From the NCBI GenBank assembly GCA_002298665.1, contig DBKW01000055.1:1-11825 (forward strand): a DNA stretch of 11,825 bases, written 5' to 3'. Of this stretch, positions 6,986 to 11,825 are shown piece after piece (position 1 is the first letter of the stretch; every line of letters begins with the position of its first letter). This DNA is from Verrucomicrobia bacterium UBA740 (GTDB taxonomy: Bacteria; Verrucomicrobiota; Kiritimatiellia; RFP12; UBA1067). The notes under the pieces were generated by a model. That model saw only the letters and a list, made by a program, of their open reading frames with translations. It did no database searches and was not told where the DNA came from. A program made the position numbers and the translations under genes.

Positions 6986-6992
6986 CTAAGAC

Positions 6993-7769
6993 ATGGAAAT
7001 TTCACCGTTCTTTTCGCGCACCGAGCGGATGCTGGGGCCGGGGCTGATGAAGCGGCTCGCATCGACGCGCGTGGCCCTTTTCGGCACGGGCGGCGTGGGC
7101 AGCTGGTGCGCTGAAGCTCTTGTGCGCACCGGCATCGGGCATCTCATGCTCGTGGATTCCGACTGCGTCGCACCGTCCAACATCAACCGGCAATCAATGG
7201 CCACCATGCAGACGCTGGGCAGGCCCAAGGTGGAGGTTCTCGCCGAACGCCTGCGCACGATCAATCCGGAAGTCGAACTGGACGTGCGGCGCGCGGTCTA
7301 CGAGGAAGCGACGGCGGCGAGTTTCCATCTGGAGGAATTCGACTATGTCCTCGACGCAATCGACTCGCTCGCCGAAAAAGCCGCGCTGATCCGCCACGCC
7401 CTGTCCATTCCGTCCGTCACGCTTTTTGCTTCCATGGGCGCGGCGCTCAAAATGGACCCCGGGCAGATCAAGACGGGGCGTTTCCGCAAAGTCGAAGGAG
7501 ACGGGCTTGCGCGCGCCCTGCGCACCAAATTCCGCAAGACCGGCGGCATCCCCGCGCGCGATTTCCTGTGCGTGTGGAGCGCGGAGCAGCGCACCAACCG
7601 CGGCGAAGAACGCGCCGAGAAGCCGTCCGCCGACAATCCCCGCGATTGGAACGCCAAGAAAGCGCGCGTCAACGGCACGGTCATGCATGCGACGGCCATG
7701 TTCGGCCTTGTTCTCGCGAGCCTGGTCATCCGCGACTGCGAAGAGAAATACGAAAGAAGCCTTTCATGA
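6993..7769 (+). CDS. tcdA: tRNA threonylcarbamoyladenosine dehydratase (TcdA/CsdL)
   Basis: A 258-residue E1-like ThiF/MoeB-family enzyme that uses ATP to cyclise t6A37 in ANN-decoding tRNAs to ct6A. The N-terminal FSRTERMLGP (7-16) is typical of TcdA. The nucleotide-binding loop is GTGGVGS (31-37), followed by VDSDCVAPSNINRQ (54-67) with the adenylation residues, and DAIDS (121-125). The absence of paired Cys-X-X-Cys zinc motifs separates it from MoeB and ThiF. A hydrophobic C-terminal segment (about 232-247, ATAMFGLVLASLVI) matches the membrane-associating end of known TcdA. The start follows directly from an extended -10 without an SD. The stop overlaps the crcB start by ATGA, so the channel is translationally coupled to this tRNA enzyme. 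Confidence 0.93.
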   Translation: MEISPFFSRTERMLGPGLMKRLASTRVALFGTGGVGSWCAEALVRTGIGHLMLVDSDCVAPSNINRQSMATMQTLGRPKVEVLAERLRTINPEVELDVRRAVYEEATAASFHLEEFDYVLDAIDSLAEKAALIRHALSIPSVTLFASMGAALKMDPGQIKTGRFRKVEGDGLARALRTKFRKTGGIPARDFLCVWSAEQRTNRGEERAEKPSADNPRDWNAKKARVNGTVMHATAMFGLVLASLVIRDCEEKYERSLS

Positions 7770-8113
7770 ACGTGCTCGTCGATTTTCTCGCCGTCTTTGC
7801 CGGGGGCGGCCTCGGGGCGGCTTTGCGCTACGCCCTTTCCCTGCTGGCGAACGGCAACATGTGGGCGACCCTGTCCGTAAACGCCTTGGGGTCCTTCCTG
7901 ATCGGGTTCTTCGGCGGGTTCGTACACGCGCCGACGGCACGGCTCTTTCTGATGGCGGGGTTTTGCGGCGGGTTCACGACATTCTCGACGTTTGCGAAGG
8001 AAAACGTCCTTCTTCTCGCGGAGGGCAACTATGCGCTCTTCGCCCTTTACACGGCGACATCCTGCGCGCTCGCGATCGGCTGCGCCGCGCTGGGAGTTTA
8101 CCTTTCGCGCTGA
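7766..8113 (+). CDS. crcB: Fluoride ion channel CrcB/Fluc
   Basis: A 115-residue membrane protein with four hydrophobic segments, the usual size for a Fluc subunit, which works as an antiparallel dual-topology dimer exporting fluoride. Family signatures are GGGLGAALRY near the start, NALGSFLIG in helix 2 with the pore Asn, and GFCGGFTTFSTF carrying the Phe/Thr residues that line the pore and the central Na+ site. The frame is open upstream inside tcdA, but homology and the ATGA overlap put the start at 7766. Only one crcB copy is seen, consistent with a homodimer. I see no crcB-type fluoride riboswitch, so expression seems tied to tcdA rather than to fluoride. The gene ends inside the terminator hairpin shared with the convergent amidase gene. 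Confidence 0.95.
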   Translation: MNVLVDFLAVFAGGGLGAALRYALSLLANGNMWATLSVNALGSFLIGFFGGFVHAPTARLFLMAGFCGGFTTFSTFAKENVLLLAEGNYALFALYTATSCALAIGCAALGVYLSR

Positions 8114-8132
8114 GAACCGGACTCTCAGCGCG
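8106..8132. terminator. Bidirectional hairpin holding the stops of crcB and the amidase gene
   Basis: CGCGCTGAGA (8106-8115) and TCTCAGCGCG (8123-8132) form a perfect 10-bp stem with a 7-nt loop. The TGA of crcB lies in one arm and the TGA of the convergent amidase gene in the other; both genes end CGC-TGA-GA. It occupies the whole 11-nt gap plus both gene ends. No U-tract follows on either strand, so termination may be partly factor-dependent. Confidence 0.65.
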
Positions 8133-9117
8133 TCCACACGCACATGCCGACTTCGATGCGCGCGGGGTTGATGATATTGCCGGGAATGACCTTGTTCCGT
8201 ATGGTGTAGTACGTATCCGGATCGTTCCACTTCTTGCCGACCAATTGGGAGGCGGTCATTTTCTTCGACACGCGCCCCCGCGCCTTGTAGCCGCGCGCCT
8301 TCAATTCGGCGATGTTTTTGGGCGGCAGGCGCAACGTAGACGCGCGCGCGGGCTGGGCTTGCGTTTTCGTTTTCTTCTTGGACTGCACGTAGACTCTCCG
8401 AGGCGGCGTCTTCGGACGCGCAACGGAAGCCGGATAAACCGACCGCCACGTATCCACATTCCCGTACAGGACTTTCGCCAGGTAAGCGTCGCCGACGACA
8501 AGACGCTTGGCGCGCGTATCCGGATCGTAGGCGGGGCGCGACGAAAGCCCCAGGACGCGCCGCACGCTCGGCATGGCGAACAGCATGCCGCACCGCTTGC
8601 GTCCGCGATGCTTGCGCTTCTGCCATTTGTTGGGGGCACCATAGGCGACATGGCTGTGGCAAACCACCTTGTCATCGCTCAAATGGTACATGTTCTGCAG
8701 TTCGGAGACGAGCTTGGCGACGGCCCGCAGTTGGACGAGGGGCATCGCTTTGTCGTGGTTGCCCACGCATTCGATGCCGATGGAAAACTTGTCCACGTCT
8801 TCCTTGCCCCGCCACATGGAACGTCCCGCATGAAACGCTTCGCGGTCGCGGTCGACGATTCGGTAAACCGTCCCCTCTTCCGTGACGCAGAAATGACATT
8901 CGCCGCGCTCGGAGAGTTTGTTGAGCGACCCGCGCGCGCCGCCTTCCGTCGTGTGAAGGACGATCAGTTCGGTCGAGGAACGGATGGCGCGCTCGGGGTT
9001 GCGCGGGCTCGCGTAGCGGTTGGAGGCGTCTATCGCCTGCGCCGCGGACGCGGCGAAAAGCGCGAGAAGCGCCAATCCCCGCGCGAGGCAAAGCCGGTTC
9101 TGGACCCGCCGTTCCAC
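8125..9117 (-). CDS. Secreted N-acetylmuramoyl-L-alanine amidase (Amidase_2)
   Basis: A 330-residue zinc amidase predicted to cut the MurNAc-L-Ala bond in peptidoglycan. Residues 1-28 form a signal peptide ending AAQA. The Amidase_2 domain spans about 45-182: H55 in IVLHTTEGG, catalytic E116 in IGIECVGN, H154 in CHSH, and C176 in GRKRCG where AmpD/AmiD proteins have Asp. Cys is the third zinc ligand in T7 lysozyme and PGRPs. A basic, Lys/Arg-rich linker (about 233-265) follows. Two stretches, LAKVLYGNVDTWRSVYP (213-229) and the tail around 293-329 (WNDPDTYYTIRN, INPARIEVG), resemble degenerate LysM repeats, which would bind glycan. The GTG at 9117 is chosen because GAGAGG sits 6 nt upstream; a TTG at 9123 is the alternative but lies too close to the SD. 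It is the last gene of the serC operon, 15 nt after ispF. Confidence 0.87.
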   Translation of the reverse strand: MERRVQNRLCLARGLALLALFAASAAQAIDASNRYASPRNPERAIRSSTELIVLHTTEGGARGSLNKLSERGECHFCVTEEGTVYRIVDRDREAFHAGRSMWRGKEDVDKFSIGIECVGNHDKAMPLVQLRAVAKLVSELQNMYHLSDDKVVCHSHVAYGAPNKWQKRKHRGRKRCGMLFAMPSVRRVLGLSSRPAYDPDTRAKRLVVGDAYLAKVLYGNVDTWRSVYPASVARPKTPPRRVYVQSKKKTKTQAQPARASTLRLPPKNIAELKARGYKARGRVSKKMTASQLVGKKWNDPDTYYTIRNKVIPGNIINPARIEVGMCVWTR

Positions 9118-9132
9118 GTCCAACCTCTCCCC

Positions 9133-9600
9133 TCAGCGCAAAAGCACAATCGCGTGCGCAATGATCCCACGGCCCGCGCCGACATCGTCCATTTTCTCGT
9201 TTGTCTTCCCCTTGACGGAAACGCAGTCGAGGGGAATGGAAAGCAACTGCGACAGGCGCGCCCGGATCGCGTCGACATGCGGTCTCAGGCGCGGCTTTTC
9301 ACAGATGACGGTGCAGTCCAGATTCTCCAGTTCATGTCCCGTCGACCGGACTTCCGCCAGGGCCGCGGCGAGAAGGACGGTCGAATCCGCCCCCGCCCAC
9401 CGCGGATCGGCATCGGGGAAATGGGACCCGATATCGCCGTGGGCGATAGCGCCGAACAGCGCGTCTATGAGCGCGTGCAGAAGAACGTCCCCGTCCGAAT
9501 GCGCCTTGAGCCCCGGCGCGTCCGGAATAAGGACGCCGCCCAGCACCAAAGGCTTGGCGGCGTCGAAAACATGCGAATCGTATCCGTACCCGATGCGCAT
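9133..9600 (-). CDS. ispF: 2-C-methyl-D-erythritol 2,4-cyclodiphosphate synthase
   Basis: A 155-residue trimeric metal-dependent enzyme of the non-mevalonate (MEP) isoprenoid pathway. It cyclises CDP-methylerythritol 2-phosphate and releases CMP. The opening MRIGYGYDSHVF holds the metal ligands D8 and H10; the third ligand is H42 in LLHALIDAL, exactly the canonical spacing. HSDGD (34-38), GDIGSHFPD (55-63) and the C-terminal TNEKMDDVGAGRG complete the signature. The start codon overlaps the dapA stop by one base (TGATG) with no separate SD, so it should be translated by re-initiation. No ispD neighbour or fused IspD domain is visible here. The frame is open upstream within dapA, but family length and motif position rule out a longer protein. 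Confidence 0.97.
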   Translation of the reverse strand: MRIGYGYDSHVFDAAKPLVLGGVLIPDAPGLKAHSDGDVLLHALIDALFGAIAHGDIGSHFPDADPRWAGADSTVLLAAALAEVRSTGHELENLDCTVICEKPRLRPHVDAIRARLSQLLSIPLDCVSVKGKTNEKMDDVGAGRGIIAHAIVLLR

Positions 9601-10475
9601 CAGACAAGAGCGAGATCCGCAAGCGTGGCCCGCAGGATCGCGAGATTGGCGTCCGTCGTTTCGCACAAGGGCAGACGGAACGCACGCGTGATCCGTCCCG
9701 TCAGCGCAAGCGCCTCTTTCACCATGACCGGATTCGTGTCTATGAACAGGTTGTGGAAAAGCGGATAATAGCGCCGATGCAGATCCCGGGCCGAGGCGAA
9801 GTCTCCGGCCAGCGCCAGACGCACCAGGTCGCCCATTTCCTTCGGGATGATGTTCGACGCCACCGAAATGACGCCCTGCGCGCCCACCGAGATCATGGGA
9901 AGCGTAAGGGAATCGTCGCCCGACAGGACGGCGAAATCCGGAACCAGGTTCTTGATGGCCGACACGCGTTCGACGGAACCCGCCGCTTCCTTTATCGCCA
10001 CGATGTTGGGGTGCTTGGCCAGACGCGCCACGACGTCCAGGGGAATTTCCTTCCCCGCGCGCCCCGGCACGTTGTAGAGGACGACGGGCAGACCGAGATC
10101 GGCGACCGTCATGAAATGGCGGTAGAGACCTTCCGAATTGGGCTTGTTGTAGTAGGGCGTCACCTGCAGACACGCGTCCGCACCGCCCATCGCGATGACG
10201 GCTTCCGTCAACGAGACGGCTTCCGCCGTGGAATTGGCGCCCGTCCCCGCCACGATGCGGCATTTGCCGGCGGCGAATTCAATCGTCTTTTCGATGACCT
10301 TGTGGTGTTCCTCATGCGTCAAGGTCGGCGATTCGCCGCTCGTGCCGACCGAACAGATGCCCTCGACGCCCGCGGCGGTCTGCCGCGCGACAAGCGCCTG
10401 CAACGCACCATAGTCCACCGCCCCCTGCGCGGTGAACGGCGTCACAAGCGCCGTAATCGTGCCTTTGAGTTCCAT
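9600..10475 (-). CDS. dapA: 4-Hydroxy-tetrahydrodipicolinate synthase
   Basis: A 291-residue class I aldolase that condenses pyruvate with aspartate semialdehyde, the first committed step to diaminopimelate and lysine. The Schiff-base lysine is K162 in VAIKEAAGS. The catalytic triad is T45 (GTSGES), Y108 and Y134 (LYNVPGR), and R139 is the substrate-binding arginine. Each position is one residue above its E. coli counterpart. The ATG at 10475 is chosen because GGGAG lies 9 nt upstream and the protein then begins MELKGTITALVTPF, as usual in the family. The ATG at 10484 directly abuts the SD and is unlikely. It follows serC by about 33 nt and overlaps ispF by one base. A related aldolase such as NanA or KDG aldolase is less likely given the motifs and neighbours. 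Confidence 0.94.
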   Translation of the reverse strand: MELKGTITALVTPFTAQGAVDYGALQALVARQTAAGVEGICSVGTSGESPTLTHEEHHKVIEKTIEFAAGKCRIVAGTGANSTAEAVSLTEAVIAMGGADACLQVTPYYNKPNSEGLYRHFMTVADLGLPVVLYNVPGRAGKEIPLDVVARLAKHPNIVAIKEAAGSVERVSAIKNLVPDFAVLSGDDSLTLPMISVGAQGVISVASNIIPKEMGDLVRLALAGDFASARDLHRRYYPLFHNLFIDTNPVMVKEALALTGRITRAFRLPLCETTDANLAILRATLADLALV

Positions 10476-10508
10476 GTGCACCATCTCCCTTAAACGCCCA
10501 CCGTACGA

Positions 10509-11600
10509 TTAGCCGTTCTTCTTCTCGAAGTCCTTCATGAAAGCGACGAGGGCGTCCACGCCGGCCATCGGGAAGGCGTTGTAGATCGTCGCGCGGATGC
10601 CGCCGACCGAGCGATGCCCCTTGAGCGAGCTCATGCCGAGCGCCTTGGCCTCCTCCACGAAGCGCTTGTCCAAATCCGCGTTCGGCGTCGTGAACGTCAC
10701 GTTCATGTTGGAACGGAACTCCGGGAGCGCCGTGCCTTTGTAGAACCCGCTCGCGTCGACGACGTCGTAGATCTTCTTCGCCTTTTCGTCGTTCAGCTTG
10801 AAGAGGTTCTCCTTGCCCATCTTCTTCACCCACTTCATCACGAGCCCGAACACATAGATCGTGAACGTCGGCGGCGTGTTGTAGAGCGAATTGTTGTCCA
10901 CGTGCGTGCGGTACTGCAGCAGCGTCGGAATCTTCTCGTCGCCCTTCGCGGCCAGCTCCTTCTTGATGGCGACGACCGCCATGCCCGCCGGACCCAGGTT
11001 CTTCTGGGCGCCCGCGTAGAAGAGGTCGAACTGCGTATAGTCGCGCGGGCAGCTCAGGATGTCGGACGACATGTCGGCGAAAAGCGGACCTTTCACCGTC
11101 GGGATCTTCTTGAGTTGCGCACCCGAAATCGTCTCGTTCGTGCAGATGTGCGTGTAGACGGCGTCCGGCGAAAACTTCCACTCGCCCTCGCGTGGCATAC
11201 GCGTGGGGATGTCCTTGGCGCAATCGGCGACGACGTTGACCGCCGCGCCGCGGCAAGCGGCGACCTTCACGGCCTCCTTCATCGCCTTGCCGGACCACGT
11301 GCCTTCGTTGGCGTAGTCCGCCGTCTGGCCCGCGCCCAGGAAGTTCATCGGAATCATCGCGAACTGCATCGAGCCGCCGCCCTGGATGAAGCAGACCTGG
11401 TAATCGTCGCCGATTCCCGTCAACTCTTTGAAATCGGCAATGGCTTCCTCGTGGATCTTGTCATAGTCCTTGCCCCGGTGGGACATCTCCATGACGGACA
11501 TCCCCGTCCCCTTGTAGTCCACCAGGTCGTTCTGCACCTGCTGAAGCACTTCAAGAGGCAACGTGGCCGGACCGGCCGAAAAATTGTACGCACGCGACAT
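10509..11600 (-). CDS. serC: Phosphoserine aminotransferase
   Basis: A 363-residue PLP-dependent class V aminotransferase that converts 3-phosphohydroxypyruvate and glutamate to phosphoserine; many SerC enzymes also act on the erythrose-derived precursor of pyridoxal phosphate. It begins YNFSAGPATLP, has MEMSHRGKDY (37-46) with the substrate-binding H41-R42, and IQGGGSMQF (72-80) for the phosphate cup. The PLP lysine is K200 in AGAQKNLGPAG. The C-terminal GHRSVGG-RATIYNA carries the conserved Arg/His substrate contacts. Length and motif spacing match the E. coli enzyme (K198). The ATG at 11600 has GAAAGGA 7 nt upstream and a promoter further up. It is the first gene of the serC-dapA-ispF-amidase operon. 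Confidence 0.97.
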   Translation of the reverse strand: MSRAYNFSAGPATLPLEVLQQVQNDLVDYKGTGMSVMEMSHRGKDYDKIHEEAIADFKELTGIGDDYQVCFIQGGGSMQFAMIPMNFLGAGQTADYANEGTWSGKAMKEAVKVAACRGAAVNVVADCAKDIPTRMPREGEWKFSPDAVYTHICTNETISGAQLKKIPTVKGPLFADMSSDILSCPRDYTQFDLFYAGAQKNLGPAGMAVVAIKKELAAKGDEKIPTLLQYRTHVDNNSLYNTPPTFTIYVFGLVMKWVKKMGKENLFKLNDEKAKKIYDVVDASGFYKGTALPEFRSNMNVTFTTPNADLDKRFVEEAKALGMSSLKGHRSVGGIRATIYNAFPMAGVDALVAFMKDFEKKNG

Positions 11601-11607
11601 ATCAGTA

Positions 11608-11657
11608 TCCTTTCAAAACTTTCACTATATTATATCTTTTATGTTGCTCTTCCGCAA
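11608..11657 (-). promoter_or_regulatory. serC operon promoter and SD
   Basis: On the minus strand a consensus TATAAT (11634 to 11629) lies 17 bp from a TTGCGG -35-like hexamer (11657 to 11652, 3 of 6 to consensus). It is 28 bp before the ATG, giving a predicted leader of about 21 nt. The leader contains GAAAGGA (11614 to 11608), a good SD. This conventional layout contrasts with the leaderless promoters at 6945-6992. Confidence 0.68.
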
Positions 11658-11825
11658 GCCCCCGAAGGCCGAAAAGTTTATCGAAAGCGCACCCTGCCCG
11701 AGACGCCCGGACAGACCGTTCCGGGGGGAGGGCGCGCGCACGCGGCGATTCCCGTGCGGGCGGCAGAACGGAACAGGTAGGACGCCCCCACCATTCTGAA
11801 TTCTCTGCACGGTTAAACCCGCAAA
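11658..11825. other. Right-edge non-coding sequence
   Basis: I see no supportable gene. The segment is GC-rich upstream of the serC promoter. Bases 11752-11766 (CCGTGCGGGCGGCAG) are an exact 15-nt reverse-complement match to 114-128 at the outer side of the left-edge repeat, possibly a fragment of the same element. Small inverted repeats such as CGCACG/CGTGCG (11737-11742, 11753-11758) are weak. Confidence 0.4.

Larger units (their letters stand above)
6946..6992. repeat. Imperfect inverted repeat forming the divergent promoter region
   Basis: Bases 6946-6965 match the reverse complement of 6973-6992 at 17 of 20 positions (mismatches at 6950, 6952 and 6959), with a 7-nt centre at 6966-6972. 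Each arm contains a complete extended -10 element aimed outward, so the symmetry covers the promoters themselves and also the sequence just before each ATG (GTCT-A on one side, CTAAGAC on the other). Confidence 0.8.

Noticed and set aside
6945..6992. Riboswitch, including a crcB-type fluoride riboswitch, ahead of tcdA-crcB
   Set aside because: The promoter leaves essentially no leader, so there is no room for an aptamer.
7568..7765. N-terminal extension of CrcB
   Set aside because: It is tcdA read out of frame; Fluc proteins have the size given by the ATG at 7766.
7426..9768. A 780-codon plus-strand open frame
   Set aside because: It crosses tcdA and crcB in another frame and runs antisense to the amidase and ispF genes, all of which are well supported.
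9601..10263. N-terminal extension of IspF suggesting a fused IspD
   Set aside because: The extension is dapA read in another frame and shows no IspD motifs.
11625..11810. A 61-codon minus-strand frame upstream of serC
   Set aside because: It has no SD, an Arg/Pro/Gly-rich composition, and it runs through the serC promoter.
1..11825. CRISPR array, tRNA/rRNA gene, transposase or phage genes
   Set aside because: No regularly spaced repeats, no tRNA or rRNA-like sequence, and no frame with transposase, integrase or phage motifs was seen. All large frames are housekeeping or unknown chromosomal genes.

Overview
This GC-rich, gene-dense bacterial stretch carries eleven protein genes in three transcription units. 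No RNA gene, IS element, prophage gene or CRISPR array is visible. The lineage cannot be fixed from the sequence. The gene set (MEP isoprenoid enzyme IspF, DapA, a secreted peptidoglycan amidase, paired GYF_2/coiled-coil proteins, a short-form CstA) would suit a high-GC member of the PVC group such as Kiritimatiellota/Verrucomicrobiota, but that is a low-confidence guess.

Layout, left to right. Positions 1-231 are non-coding and hold an inverted pair of REP-like palindromes. Positions 232-6944 form one minus-strand unit, read from right to left: two paralogous GYF_2 proteins (6330-6944, 5035-6333), a secreted TPR protein of unknown function (3437-5038), a tRNA-dihydrouridine synthase (2490-3440), a divergent dihydropteroate synthase (1747-2493) and a CstA-type transporter (232-1713). 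The first five genes are joined by four successive ATGA stop/start overlaps, so they should be translationally coupled; cstA follows after 33 nt with its own Shine-Dalgarno (SD) sequence.

Positions 6945-6992 form a 48-bp divergent control region. It is a near-perfect inverted repeat in which each arm is an extended -10 promoter (TGnTATAAT) ending only 7-8 nt before an ATG. Both the GYF operon and the plus-strand tcdA-crcB pair should therefore start as leaderless or nearly leaderless mRNAs from mutually overlapping promoters. The plus-strand pair (6993-8113) encodes the ct6A-forming tRNA dehydratase TcdA and the fluoride channel CrcB, again joined by an ATGA overlap. A 10-bp-stem hairpin carrying both stop codons separates crcB from the convergent amidase gene.

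Positions 8125-11600 are a second minus-strand operon read as serC, dapA, ispF, amidase. It has a recognisable promoter and SD in front of serC. Its products feed serine/vitamin B6 synthesis, the DAP/lysine pathway, isoprenoid synthesis and peptidoglycan turnover, so it is largely a cell-envelope supply operon. The last 168 bases hold no gene I can support.

Most worth following up: the symmetric leaderless divergent promoter; the A7 slippery heptamer placed exactly at the stop of the first GYF gene, with the second GYF gene in the -1 frame; the GYF/GYF/TPR module of unknown function; and the altered motifs in FolP.
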